NCBI GenBank assembly: GCA_037974665.1 | Contig: CM075783.1 | Location: 18,198,762 to 18,262,761, forward strand | DNA from: Ehretia macrophylla | Taxonomy: Eukaryota; Streptophyta; Magnoliopsida; Boraginales; Ehretiaceae | Reading direction: 5' to 3' | DNA length: 64,000 nucleotides | In this document: positions 10,525 through 22,513 of the stretch, in pieces | Layout of the letters: every line of letters begins with the position of its first letter | How positions within the stretch are numbered: position 1 is the stretch's first letter | The notes under the pieces: generated by a model | Told to the model about the DNA's origin: nothing | The model's database searches: none | What the model saw: the letters and a program-made list of their open reading frames with translations, nothing else | Translations under genes and position numbers: made by a program

Positions 10525-11495
10525 TCTATTGTTTCTGGCTATCCACTTTTAAGTGTAATGTGAACATTTCTGTCTCTTTTTGATTCTTGATTCATCATCT
10601 ATAAATTTTACCACCTGAAAACCAAGCAAGATACCTTTTTTTTTTACTCTCACCATGGTGAGATTCAAATTCTGGTCTCCCAATTGTTAGAGGAGTAACC
10701 CATCGGTAGGTTGCTGATCATGAATCTGATCACCAAGCCTGAGATTATGCAAACTTTTCTTCCTAAAATTTACCTCATTGTAATTAACAAAAAAATTTAC
10801 CTCATTGCCAGGTAGTTGTTTTTGACTTAGCCTCCATGTAACCAAAAAAAGAAAAAGAAAAACAATCCCCCAAAAGCATGGTTTCTTCAATTGCTCAATA
10901 AGACTTTGGTATTACTTTGTTAACAAGAAAAGCAAGATATGTACTTAATTGGTATCACTTGGTAGACACTGTTAGCAGCAATCTAAAAAACTATAACATA
11001 ATAATTATCCTTTATGATAAAATTTATAGTAATAACTTAACACTCTCGTGTGTTTTGTCAAAAGTATATAATACTCTCTATGTTTTATGAGTGAGCTGAT
11101 TACCCCTTGTGTTTTAAAAAAATAGTTGAATACCCCCTATGTTTTAAAAACGTAGTTGATTACCCCCTTGATAATCAGCTTATTTATAAAACATATGAGG
11201 GTATTTAGCTATTTTTTAAAATAAAAGGTGGTAATCAGCTCACTTTAAAAACACGAGGGTGTCAACAAAACAAAACACTTGTTGATTACAAAGCTAGGAC
11301 ATTACTTCCTAGCTATGCTTTTACAACTGTATCTATGACTCTTTGTGATCCTTGATTCATCATCTTGAAATTTTATCTCATTGCTGGGTAAGCTGAAACA
11401 CCAAGCCTGAGATTGTGCAAAATTTTCTTCCTCGAAATTTTACCTCATTGCCAAGGTAGTTTTTTAGCCTCCATGTCACTAAAAGAAAAAAAAAA
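10525..11495. repeat. Pair of diverged direct repeats around a fold-back element
   Basis: A block around 10570-10840 (TTGATTCATCATCT, ACCAAGCCTGAGATT, TTCTTCCT, TTTACCTCATTG) recurs at about 11348-11480 with the same order and spacing changes. The copies flank the inverted repeat at 11040-11262. No gene is seen in this stretch. Confidence 0.55.
11040..11262. mobile_element. Short fold-back (MITE-like) inverted repeat
   Basis: ACACTCTCGTGTGTTTT at the left end is mirrored by AAAACACGAGGGTGT at the right end. The interior is also self-complementary: GTGAGCTGATTACC at 11091 pairs with GGTAATCAGCTCAC at 11230. The structure forms a long hairpin. A target-site duplication could not be assigned. 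Confidence 0.65.
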
Positions 11496-11832
11496 GTATT
11501 TTGCTTAAATGATGGTCTCTAAATTACATATTTCTTCGTTGTCTACTTTTATAGCAGCGTAAAACTTGTCTAATTCGTAGAAGTCACTAGTTGCGCACAA
11601 TAAATTTCACATATCTTTTAAAGATTTGAAATTCATATAATGGATTGTTGATTGGTCTAATGCAAGTGAGCGTAGCCATTAAAGGTGATTTTGTTTCGCT
11701 AGCAAAGCTCAAATTTTTTGTAGTGACTGATTAATATAACCTAATACCATATTCGAAAACAAAACTTGATAGGTTTAAAAACCACTTAGCAGTAATGACA
11801 TGTTAGTTGACTCCATGAAACTACATATTTAC

Positions 11833-12243
11833 TTCACAAAGGGAAAATCTCATATTTAGTCCTTATTGTTTGCAAAAAATTTCAGTTTAGTCCCAATTAT
11901 TTAAAATGTCTCAATTTAGTCCCTATTGTTTTTCTAAAAATATCAATTTCGTCCTTATTGTTTTTCAAAAGTTTCAATTTCGTCCCTATAGTTTTCAAAA
12001 AGTTTCAAATTCGACCCTATTGTTTCTAAAAATATTTCAATTTAGTCCATGAATAATATGGATGAATTTGAAACTTTAAGAAAATAATAGGGACGAAATT
12101 GAAACTTTTAAAAATAATATAGACAAAATTGAAACTTTTGGTGAAATAATAGAGACTAAATTGAGACATTTTAAATAATAAGGACTAAACTGAGACATTT
12201 TGTAAATAATAGGGACTAAATGTGAAAATTTTCCTTTCACAAA
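11833..12243. mobile_element. Fold-back element with 8-bp TSD (family A, copy 1)
   Basis: The element at 11841-12235 (395 bp) is flanked on both sides by TTCACAAA (11833-11840 and 12236-12243). Its ends are imperfect inverted repeats (GGGAAAATCTCATATTTAG versus AGGAAAATTTTCACATTTAG). Each arm consists of repeated about 35-bp modules based on CAATTTCGTCCCTATTGTTT. An 8-bp TSD fits the hAT superfamily. A second member lies at 52873-53421. Confidence 0.85.
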
Positions 12244-12905
12244 CAGTTAGTATGCTCTTCTTAGTTGGACTTTTTAGAATTGGAATCGAGAATCTTCTCA
12301 ACACATGGCTGGCAGAGGTTAAAATAGCAAGTTTCACATTCAAATGATGCCTCTTTTCAAACTATCACCACATTTGTTACAACATAATTTATATTTAACT
12401 TCCATCACAAAGGTGAGAGGATTTGAAGTTTACCCCCAAACTTAAATTTAGGATCATTGCCAAGTCTAGGAATGCATTTAAAATGAAAGGAATTGTCGCA
12501 TTCACGACAAGGATATAGCTAACACTTGGGATGGATTTCTTTTTCACAAATGTCACAAATAAATTCATCAGGATGATAATAAAAGGGTAAAAAGCTCAGT
12601 ATGAGAGGGTGTTTATCCCATCTATGTCTAACAGTCCGCGGGCATATTGCGCACTCCATAGCCAAATTGTACTCATCGCAAGTCTTGCAACTGAAGTAGA
12701 CATCTCCATGGTAGGAATTACAGGCGTTGCAAAACTTATAGGAAAAGTAATCACCTCGAAAAGGAAGTGGTCGTGACCTTCAAGCTTAATTGCAGGAGGA
12801 AAAGTAGCACAATTGATGTCAAGCAATAAGTGACACTCCTTGCACTTATAGAAGAATCTGTTACAAGACTTCTAACAGCAACTACATTTAAAATAACCAA
12901 AAAAC

Positions 12906-14381
12906 TGTTAGGAATAATACCCAAAAGCCAATAAATTGTATTTTTAGAATTATGGATAATGTGTTATTTAATTTATTAATTCATTTAATATGGATAGTTT
13001 ATTTATTTATTATAAATGTTTTGATTAAATAAGTAAAGTTCTTAGAATACTATTTATAGATTCTATCATTAGGAGTAAGGATATGAGTGACGGAATCTAT
13101 AATCATAAATATATTCTAAAAGTTATCCCCGATCATAGGATAAACTAATTGGGCGTTAGTTTATTCGGATAGATCATATTACAGTCTACTAACCAAATTA
13201 TATGAGATATCAGTTTGGGTGATTTGTCTCATATCATTATAGTAGATGTATAAGTACTTATTGTGAATAAGTAACTAGACTTGACCACCGATACAACGAA
13301 TTACATGGAATGCCAATAATTCGTTGTATCATGTAATTATGCAATTAATTCTCAACCCTGAGATACTGCAATTATCTCATGATTAGGAATGTCATGATTC
13401 GCTGGTGCAAATAAGCTAGTCCTAATCATGGATTAGACAATGTATTCAGTAGTTGTGATTTATTCTGTCATGTAGAAATGTATGTGTAGATACAGAAACT
13501 CTCAATTGGGTGTCCTATGCAATCTGATTAATTGAGTGACTTGAAATCCTTGGCCAAGGTGGAATAGTGGAAGTCGTTTTACAAATTATTCATTAGTCAC
13601 TAATTAATTGGGTTTTGGCATATGGTCGAGTAATAGAATTTGACGACCAAATCCATGGCTCTAGCTCGATCGGGATAATTGTGACAATAGGATTTGGTTG
13701 CATATAAATTACTTTTTAGGTTCGCATGCTTGCACTTTATCTTTAGTTGGGTAATCGCGATATACTGCTAGGTGTCACTCGCAATTTGCGAATTAATTAG
13801 AAAGAGTTCTAATTTAATTAATTAGTGGAATTAATTATTCGCTAATGATTAATTATGAACCCGAGAGGTCACACACAAATGGAATTTGCAGATTAATTGG
13901 ATTAGAGAAAAGATTAAATTAAATTTGGGATCGTCCTAAATATTAATTTAATTGGGCTCGTAGTAATTAGATGGTGATCGGATTATTATGGAGCCCAAGA
14001 CTGGTAAGTTTAAGACCAACCCACTTATGGCTTAGGTCATATGTGTTTCCTATATATAGAACTATTCTGATAGAGAAACTGCTAGCACAATTTCATCAGT
14101 CAAAATATATAGGATTTTTCTAGAAACCTAGTGGGGGTGAAATCCAGTTATCAAGTGCGAATTCTGTGTGGATCAATCTTGGAGGCTTCACACGTGGGGA
14201 GCTTGATTCAGATTCTACATCGATTTTCGCTTCAAGAGGTAATCCTAAATTGTTAGCAAATTTAATTTAATTAGATTAAATTATTATCTGATTTAAATCT
14301 GCATAATTAAACATGAATGGATACATGATTAAATTTTTCCGCTGTGCAATTATTTTTGATTGTCATGTATATTTCCCAACA
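12906..14381. mobile_element. Solo LTR (about 1.48 kb) inserted in the DC1 gene
   Basis: Begins TGTTAGGAATAATACC and ends ATATTTCCCAACA, standard LTR ends. It is flanked by AAAAC (12901-12905) and AAAGC (14382-14386), a 5-bp target duplication with one mismatch. No PBS, purine tract or pol sequence is attached. The DC1 codons on either side join in frame across it. Orientation and superfamily are not certain; end sequence and length suit a copia LTR. Confidence 0.75.
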
Positions 14382-14524
14382 AAAGCTCCTGACAGCAATG
14401 ATTGAGGGAGAGTAAATGCAGGGGATGATAGGAAGATAAGACATTATTTGGTAGGTAAGCGCAATGTAAATAGATGAAGTAGCTGCACTGAACATAACCA
14501 TAACATAAACCTGAAATGGGTTCA

Positions 14525-14690
14525 ATGCAAGCACTGTACACTATTTCCTGATCATCGCCATCCATTTCACTGTAGTCATCTTGGATATTAATGAGAATCA
14601 AAGGGTAACATGAACCTGAAATGGGTTCAATGCAAGCACTGCACACTGTTTCCTGATCATCGCCATCCATTTCACTGTAGTCATCTTGGA
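14525..14690 (-). repeat. Internal tandem duplication in the DC1 gene (about 105 bp)
   Basis: The segment coding PLILxNIQDDYSEMDGDDQE followed by CSACIEPISG occurs twice in succession with very few base differences. It adds one half-domain to the protein, suggesting a recent local duplication within the first DC1 domain. Confidence 0.8.
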
Positions 14691-15164
14691 TATTAGTGAG
14701 AATCAAAGGGTGGTCATGACTGAAGTGATTAATTTCTTTTGAATGTTCAATCAGTGAGAAGCCTTTTTCCTCAAAGAAATGTCGAATCAGTTGTGCAGAT
14801 AAGACCTCTGCAGGCAAGCTGATACAATTTCGTGGGATCTCAGCAGCACTAGGAAGATAAACAATGTCATGTCATGTCATTATCTGATAGAACATTAGCA
14901 AAAGGAGGAAAACAACAAATAAAAGAAAGAATGAAAGGTAAAATCTTTTTTGAGCTACTTAAATATTAAATAAATGAGTAATACTTTATATCAATCTTTT
15001 ATTCTTCTTTTTTATCGTAAAAATTTATGTATTGAATATTAAATCTGTCATGCATATGATAAAAATTCAACTAGATAAGAAATGGTAATGAGGTGGATGA
15101 GTGATATATATAGTGAAGACGAAGGGATGATATATTGCTCTAACTAAATTGTGATCTAAGCACT

Positions 15165-15703
15165 GACATCCGCGACACTTTTTTGCGGCGGTTCCTAGAA
15201 CCGCCACAAATTGTGCATTACAATGCATTTTTCATGGTGGTTCCCTAAACTGTAGCTAAAAAGAAGTGTCGTGAAAAGCCCACTTTTTGTGACGGTTATG
15301 GGGAACCGCCGCTAAAAGTACGTTAATTTTAGCACCTCCCGTGTTTAATTTTTCTTTCTTCAGCAAAAAAAACCTTTAGCCCTCTCCTTACTAATTTTTT
15401 CTTCTTCAGCAAAAACAAACCCTTCCCCCAGCCCGCCATACCAGCGCCACCATCCGCCCACCTCAAACCCGTTCCCCTCCACCTCTGCACCACAACGGTG
15501 CACCACTGTGTCCCCCTATACCCCCATCCTTCTCCAACATCTCATCATTCCCCTCATTCTACCCTTTAATCACCTAGATCCGCGCACACATTCCTTCAAA
15601 AAGGTACATTTTTATGTTTTTTTATATACACATATGATATAATATTTGTACATGTTTGCACATATATATATATGTTGCAAGAAATTTTTTTAAAAATGAA
15701 ATG

Positions 15704-15766
<63 letters not shown>

Positions 15767-16080
15767 TGTGTGTGTGCGTGTATGTATATGTATGTTTTTA
15801 TTTAATTTGTTGTTTAATTCTTTTTTTTTCTTTTTTAGGTACCCCAAATGGGAAACCCGTTCAATTAGTTATGGTTTCCAATTTGAAAAATTTCGAATTT
15901 CGGTAATTGAAACCCCAAATTCGAACTCGTATAAGTATATATGTATATGTTTAATTTGTTTTCTTAATTTATTTATTTTGATTTTTTTTAATTTGGCTGC
16001 TCTATTTTATATGTATATATGTATATATTTCGTAATCCATAGAGCTCATGAATGCAGGTTATGTCTATAAGTTCTCTTTG
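15165..16080 (+). mobile_element. CACTA-like transposon terminal/leader fragment
   Basis: 15165-15325 holds subterminal inverted motifs of the kind seen at CACTA ends (GCGGCGGTTCCTAGAACCGCC and GACGGTTATGGGGAACCGCC). A C-rich leader (15350-15590), microsatellites and TTATGGTTTCCAATTTG, reminiscent of CACTA 5' regions, follow. The exact CACTA terminus, a 3-bp TSD and transposase sequence were not found, so the superfamily call is tentative. No gene is visible here. Confidence 0.4.
15707..15763. repeat. (CA)n(TA)n compound microsatellite
   Basis: About 13 CA units followed by about 15 TA units, then a short GT run at 15764. Alternating purine-pyrimidine tracts can adopt non-B structure. Apparent Tyr/Ile- and Val/Cys-rich ORFs across it are artefacts. 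Confidence 0.95.
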
Positions 16081-16787
16081 TCTGTGAATGTCATACTGAG
16101 TTTTATAGCTTAGTTTTGTTTATTCACTAAGTTAGTTTGTTGAATATTTTTCTCAAGGACTTGTCTAATTTGTTGAATATTTTTCTCTAAGATGTAGCCT
16201 ACATAAAATGTCACTTGATAAATTCCCATGTGTCAATCAAGTTATACTCTGTTCCTTCTTTTTTTTTTGATCGCTCGTTCAACTGTCAATTCAACCGCGT
16301 AACCGTTGTTTAGTTGTCTATATGATTTGTGTTTCCCAATTCTATTTATTGTTGAAAGACCAGTCTGAAGCTTCACCATTGGAATATTCAAGGCCAATAA
16401 ATTAAGAAAAGGGAAAAAAGATATCAAAAACTCAATAAATTAAGAAAAGGGAAAAAAGAAATTGTCTCCAAGTATTGGGACTCTATAGTGTCACTAACCC
16501 TTAGTTATCAAATTGTAGGCTTTTCACAAGTAATAACCATTTGATCTGTTATCAATCGAGATTTTGACCATGTGGTTAAACTTATAATAGGTATGAGAAG
16601 TATTTAATGAATAAATGCTGGAAGTTTGAGGTGCTGGAGTTAGCAAAGTCTGATCATAAAGGATATAAGGTTTGTCTTCTATGCTCTTTTTTTTTTCCTG
16701 ACCAATTTTTTTGTTTTTCCTTTTTATGTAAAATAATAGATGAGATCCCAAGTAAAACATCAATCCAATTTGAAAGGAGGAAAGTAC

Positions 16788-17230
16788 CTGATACCACTGA
16801 AGTTCATATTGTATCTGTAGCGCTACTCTGGAGCCAGATTGAAGCCGATTTCGGCGTGGCCTCTGCGCGACCGAATGCATGAAGAACCACCCATAGAGTT
16901 CTATATAATTTTTTACATGCTTAATTTCATTCGGTTTGCCCTGTCGCTTCTCATACCTTTTAATTTTTTCGTGTAGGATTGATAATATCTTTTCATGACG
17001 ATACTCAGCGGCAAGTTGAAGTGCAGTTTTCCTATCACTATCAGTATATTTTGTTAAATCAGGTATTTGCTCAACCAAATCAGCAACAATCTCAGTTATT
17101 CCATTTTTTACTACTGACATGAAATGAGGGCCTAGTTCCATATGGCTGTAGTTAAAGGTTTCCAAGAGTCTACGAGCTCGATAGTGCATTTGCTTTAACT
17201 GGAGAACATTCTTGATTGGCCGAACCCTAA
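16788..17230 (-). CDS. Ankyrin gene, exon 7 (pre-PGG region)
   Basis: A 443-nt open exon with a CAG acceptor (before 17230) and a GTACTTTC donor (from 16787). It encodes RVRPIKNVLQLKQMHYRARR, then FMSVVKNGITEIVADLVEQI, KTALQLAAEYRHEKILSILH, and finally RVALQIQYELQWYQ. This is the block just before the PGG membrane domain in plant ACD6/ITN1-like ankyrin proteins, which are usually plasma-membrane proteins in salt or defence signalling. The family motif QMQRELQWFK is recognisable at its end. Phase fits exon 6 at 25335-25406. The PGG exon (usually four membrane helices) was not found below 16788, so the gene looks 3'-truncated, or that exon lies where I could not recognise it. Confidence 0.8.
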
Positions 17231-17259
17231 CTGTCGAAATAGCTAAACTTTAGCGAAGA

Positions 17260-18400
17260 AAAAGATAATACGTTATGAAAAGGGAGAGGATGATTTCAAT
17301 TGTGTGTTGAATCATGCATGCTTACAATGGGGGTTTATATAGGCACTATTGAGCTTACCTACCTTAAAGCACTAAGCATATAGGACCATTACACATTAGA
17401 TTATACAATTAGGGATGAGATATTCTTACACTAACATCATTGATGTATATTCTAAAGGAAACCTAACATTATCATATGAAGAGATTCTAATATACCCCCT
17501 TACATGATAATACACTTAGGAATGAGTGTTTATCGGGAAATGCTATAGTCATACAAGACATGTTGCTTTAAGAATTGGTTAGGAATTAGTTCCTAATGAC
17601 CATTATAAGATGAAATCTCTTAACTGTACATGTTACACTTAAAGATTGACAAGATATGGATTCTCACTCTCCATTAAACTATCTATAGCCAGATGTGGGA
17701 CCTTAATTACTGTGCATATTAAGTTTGAGGATTCAGGTTAGTTATTGAGTGATAACTAGAGTAACATCTGTATGGTGTTTTATTTGAATAAAGATATGCG
17801 CCCTTTTAAGGGAAGTCACACCGCAACACATTTCATCTCGTGTGTGCTTCGGATCATAAAAGGAAGTAGATGAAAGAATCTCAACTATATCATTATGTAA
17901 GGCCTTAAAACAATCATGAATGCTTTCTTGGGATACCCTTAGTGACCGATGCTAATGTTTTGATAAGACAAGTTCAATATTGACTACTTTGGTGTATTGC
18001 CTATAGATCACAAGAGATTCGATTATATGAGACATAACTAAGAAATCAGTTGACTCTACTTAGAAGGACATTAAAGCCAAGGGTAGATTGTTCACGTCTA
18101 GCGCTACATGTGTTTATAGCCAGCTATGTAATCTTTGTGATTGAACATAACTATGAATATATGATTGAGATTTTTAAGGTCAAACATAGTCTGAGAGGGA
18201 TAAGATATGCATTGACTAATGTAAAATTAAACAGGTTTAGGGTATGACAAGACTCTGCCTTCAATTGAAGACTGTTGCACCAATGTCATCCCTAACAAGT
18301 GCATGGTTTTGAACTTTCACTTGTTATGTGTTGCGAGTCGCACAACTTATTGCCTATATAAAGTTTGATTTTGGTTCCTAATAAGGTCATAGAGAGATAA
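17260..18400. other. Intronic sequence without recognised features
   Basis: AT-rich sequence inside the largest ankyrin-gene intron. A TATA-like GGTTTATATAGGC at about 17332-17344 and a small ORF (18050-18247) lack homology or codon support. It may be decayed LTR sequence. Confidence 0.5.
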
Positions 18401-19050
18401 CGATAGATAATGGCCGGACAAAAATGCGCACACACATAAAACTTGAAAATCAACACAGAAAATTAGGTGGTTTGGCCTCTGCCAACATCTACAAAATCCA
18501 CTAATCACGCAAAACGATGTTTACAGCTTCTCAATAAACACCATCTCACTCGTGCTCACAAACACTCTTTGACTCAAAGACACACTCGCTCAATCAGAGT
18601 ACAAAAAGTGATTCTATGATCCCCACACACATGCTAGAGCTATCTATTTATAGGGTACTACTTCTATCCCTACTAGACTAGGATTGTTTCCTAATTCTAC
18701 TCTAACCAGATTAGGACTCTCTTGCTTGTCTTCAAACCAAGCTTGGGTTTTACACTCGAGCCATAACCCAACATATATGACTTTGCCCATCTTGTGTGAG
18801 TGAGAGATATTAGATTTTGGATCATGGGTGGCCCAAAATAAGCTTACCCAACCCATTTGGGCAAGTTCATGCGAAATTGGAAAACTTCGCACTAACTCAT
18901 ATTTAAACCCAAAAATCAGAAGAGTGGAACCGTTCATTCTGTTATCTCTGTAGAAAAACTTTGTTTTTCTCTTTTTAACTCACTCTCCCAAAATCTTTGT
19001 CGTAATGCTATTATAGTATAGTGAAACAAAACTCAACAAAGTTCTTGCAG
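18400..19050 (-). repeat. Possible copia LTR fragment
   Basis: Contains TTAGGTGGTTTGGCCTCTGCC (18462-18482), resembling the GGTTCGGC...GCC stretch seen in R/U5 parts of copia LTRs read in reverse, and TATTTATAGGG (18646-18656) that reads as a reversed TATA region. No clear TG...CA boundaries or TSD could be set. Confidence 0.35.
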
Positions 19051-19371
19051 AATTTTCTCGAAATTCACAAGGTTATTTTTCTAACTTTTGGTTTTATGAA
19101 GAATCAGAACTTAGTGTTAAATTTCTTCAGTGTAGACAATAGTCAATCTTCATTAATGATCTTAATATAAGCGCATTGATATAGGTGGTGTGAAGGTAGT
19201 GAATGGTGGTGAGATGGTCCTGGAGAGCGTGACTGAGGTGATAGTGTAATTTGTGTAGACATAAAAAAGTTCCTTGTTATTTTGATAAGTTAAAAAATTG
19301 AAAGAGAAACAATTGGAGTAGCTTCGTTAGTTAGAATATGTGCTTTTTATTCCAATGTTAGAGGTTGAAAC

Positions 19372-20143
19372 TGTTGGGAGGAAACCCAAAATCAAAGATA
19401 AAAACAACAAAAAAACAGAAAAATGCACAGCGGAATTAACACCTCCCACCTTGTGTAAACCTGTTAGGAAGCAACAAATAGAGCCAAACAACAATATGCA
19501 CAAATCTACCCAATCTGAAAAATTCAAGCAAATAAAGCAACACCAAGATTTTAACGTGGAAAACCTCCCCAACATGGAGAGTAAAAACCACGGGACCGTA
19601 GCCCACAAAAAACTTCTACTATCAACAAATAATGGGTACAAGAGAGTCTTCTCTAGCTACAACTTGAGGCATACACAATACATTTACCAAGAATAACATA
19701 TTCTTGCAAACATTGCATCAACAAAAGAGATTAAACCAAGAAGTTGGAAATAAATCACCAAAAATGTCGTCACTGTTCCTGTCAGAAAATGGGTGGTAGA
19801 GAGCTCTAAATCTGATCTCCACCATTCAGATTGAAGACCCAAGATTTTTGAACATGCACAAAAAATTTCAGCTCACTCGGACCACAAATCACCTTCCGAT
19901 CATCGACTTGATAAAGATGGCGCAGGCTGAAATTTTTGCTCTCTTTCTCACTGTTTTTCTCTCTCTGTTTCTTTCTCTCTCTCTCTCTCTCTCGTTCACT
20001 CACACTCTCTTTTTTCAAAACCAGTGACAGTCCATTCCATTCTTTTTTTTTTTTGTTTATTGTTTTTCTCTTTTTTTTGTTTTCTTTTGGTTAAAAAGCA
20101 AAAGCATAATTATACCAGCCCATATGAGTTGCTCTACTCAACA
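19372..20143 (-). repeat. 3' LTR of the Tork element
   Basis: TGTTGGGAGGAAACCC...CTACTCAACA on the plus strand. A (CT)n tract lies at about 19972-19993 and a T-rich stretch at 20041-20080. The purine-rich GGTGGGGAG (minus strand, about 20145-20153) just inside it is the likely polypurine tract. Confidence 0.93.
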
Positions 20144-20157
20144 AACTCCCCACCAAC

Positions 20158-20734
20158 TCATGTGGGTAGGTCAATCAACCCGGCAACCAAACGACATATC
20201 TCAAGCTTCTCTCTTAATAATGCTTTCGTCAATATATCGGAGCCATTGTCATTTGTGTGAACTTTTTCAAGTTTCAACAACTTCGAATTCAAAACATCCA
20301 TGATCCAATGGTACCTCACATCAATATGTGTCGATCTTGAATGAAATGAAAAATTCTTACCAAGATGTATTGCACTCTGATTGTCGTAATACAAGACATA
20401 ATCATCTTGCTCAAATCCAAGTTCTTCCTGAAACTTTTTCATCCATAGCAACTCCTTACATGCTTCAGTTGCTGCAACAAACTCCTTCAGTAGTAGAAAG
20501 GGCAACACACTTTTGCAATCTCGATTGCCATGCCACAGCTCCCCCTGCAAAGGTAATCAAAAAACCCAAAGTAGACTTACGAGTATCAACATCTCCAGCC
20601 ATATCAGCATCTGTATAACCCTCAAACATAGGCCTCTCACATCCAAAGAAAAGTCTCAATTTGGATGTGCCTCGAAGATATCTCATAATCCACTTCACTG
20701 CATTCCAGTGTTCTCTCCCAGGATTTGAGAGAAA
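20158..20734 (-). pseudogene. Tork RNase H domain and pol C-terminus
   Basis: Follows the stop at 20735 in the same polyprotein: NAVKWIMRYLRGTSKLRLFF, GYTDADMAGDVDTRKSTLGF, then a frameshift near 20470-20530, then EFVAATEACKELLWMKKF and YYDNQSAIHLGKN. These are the conserved blocks of copia RNase H (TDAD, STxGF, EAC-K-LLW, DNQSAI). The chain ends at the stop next to the purine tract, as in intact elements. The family has EAEFVAATEACKE; here the junction is shifted, so the protein is broken. Confidence 0.9.
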
Positions 20735-22513
20735 TCAGCTCACTGTACCAACTGCATGAGTTATATCTGACTGTGTACACACCATAGCATACATCAAACT
20801 TCCCACTGTCGAAGAGTATGGAACATTTTGTATATCTCTTTTTTCTTCATCTGTAGAATGACACTGTTGAACACTTAGCTTAAAGTGAATAGCAAGAAAA
20901 GAGCTAACCATTTTAGCTTTATCCATGTTGAACTTTTGAAGTACTTTCTCGATGTACTTCTCTTGCGACAGATACACCTTTTTGCCATTTCTGTCTCGAT
21001 TGATTCTCATGTCAAGAATCTGCTTTGCCGGTCCCAAGTCTTTCATAGCAAAAGACTTATTCAATTGTTTCTTCAACTTGTCAATTCTTGAAGAATTCCT
21101 ACCAATAATCAACATATCATCAACATATAGCAATAGGATAATAAAATCATCATCAGAGAATTTTTGAGTAAAAACACAATGGTCCGAAGAAGTTTTCATG
21201 TATCCTTGCTTTCCCATAATAGATTCAAACTTCTTATACCATTGTCGAGGTGCTTGTTTCAAGCCATAAAGACTTTTCTTTAGTTTACACACATAATCAT
21301 CTTTTCCTTTTTCTTTGAACCCCTCCGGTTGCTCCATATAAATTTCTTCCTCCAAATCACCGTGAAGAAAAGCAGTTTTCACATCCATTTGCTCAATCTC
21401 CAGATCAAGACTAGCAGCCAAACCCAGAACAACAACTCGAATAGATGACATTTTCACAACTGGAGAGAAAATCTCATCAAAGTCAACACCCTTTCTCTGA
21501 CTGAACCCTTTTACAACTAGTCTTGCTTTGTATCGTGGCTGTGAAGTATTTTCTTGTTGCTTTAACCTGTAAACCCATCTGTTTTTCAAAGCTCTATTTC
21601 CTTTAGGCAACTTTACCAATGCAAATGTGCAATTTTCATGCAAAAATTTCATCTCATCTTGCATAGCTTCCATCCACTCATTTTTATGTTTATCGTCCAT
21701 AACTTCTTCAAAGCTTTCAGGTTCACCTCCATCTGTCAATAAAACATACTCATCAGAAGAGTATCTCATGGAAGGTTGTCTGTGTCTAACGGATCTCATG
21801 AGTGGAACTGTTGGTGGAGTATCAGGTTGACTATCATCTTCACCTATCTCAACCTGTGTAGGACTTTCTGCTTGATCATCATTAGGGAAATTACCTTGAT
21901 CATCATCTTCAACTTGCTCTGTTGCTGGTGGCGTTGAAGGCACTATATCAAGATCAGCCAATTCATCTGACTGTGGGGATAACTCTTTCTCTACTTTGCC
22001 AATGTCCTGAATTGTTTGATCCTCCAAAAATACAACATCTCTGCTCCTGACATTTTTCTTCTCAATTGGATCATATAGCCTGTAACCAAATTCATCAAGG
22101 CCATAACTGACAAATATACATTGTCGTGTCTTCACATCAAGTTTGGACCTTTCATCCTTTGGAATGTGTACAAACGCCTTGCATCCAAAGACTCGCAAAT
22201 GATCATAAGAAATGTCTTTCCCTGTCCAAACTCTATTAGGAACATCAAGCTTTAATGGAATACATGGTGAAAGATTCAACAAATGAACAACTATATTCAA
22301 AGCCTCACCCCAGAATGAATATGGTAGATTTGCATGTGAAAGCAAACATCTTACATTTTCAATCAAAGTTCTATTCATTCTCTCAGCAACACCATTTAAC
22401 TGTGGTGTCTTTGCTAGTGTCTTTTGATGCCTGCTACCTTGTTCTCTGCAATGTCTGTCAAATTGACCACAATATTCACCTCCATTATCTGTACGGATGC
22501 ATTTCAACTTTCT
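20735..22513 (-). pseudogene. Tork integrase C-terminal half and reverse transcriptase
   Basis: A 590-codon open stretch. It starts with CIRTDNGGEYCGQFDRHC and LNGVAERMNRTLIENVRCLL (second Asp and Glu of the integrase DDE triad). An acidic linker follows, then RT blocks NRWVYRLKQQ, VVKGFSQRKGVDFDEIFSPV, MDVKTAFLHGDLEEEIYMEQ, KSLYGLKQAPRQWYKKF and LLYVDDMLIIG. All catalytic positions are present. It is cut at its N-side by TGA (22514-22516) and ends at TGA (20735-20737), where the family has an Arg codon (SRFLSNPG); both look like single-base nonsense changes. Confidence 0.95.

Larger units (their letters stand above)
12261..14860 (-). pseudogene. DC1 domain gene, split by a solo LTR
   Basis: Read from 14860 downward, the frame enters at IPRNCISLPAEVLSAQLIRH and continues to HFSHDHPLIL, VCSACIEPISGSCY, a near-copy of that block, and LHCAYLPN (14400-14817), a DC1 N-terminal array. 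The frame stops at a solo LTR (12906-14381) and resumes with KCSCC-stop-KSCNRFFYKCKEC, LLLDINCATFPPAI and HDHF (12760-12900). It then shifts frame to FCNACNSYHGDVYFSCKTC and CDICEKEIHPKC (12500-12740) and ends after ECETCYFNLCQPC at the TAA 12261-12263. Skipping the LTR and one TSD copy leaves the codons in frame, so the LTR landed in an exon. Two further stops and a frameshift confirm decay. Confidence 0.85.

Noticed and set aside
15596..16070. ORFs rich in Ile/Tyr/Val/Cys on both strands
   Set aside because: Produced by the CA/TA/GT microsatellite and T-rich leader sequence.
18050..18247. 65-codon ORF in the large ankyrin intron
   Set aside because: No family resemblance; length expected by chance in AT-rich sequence.
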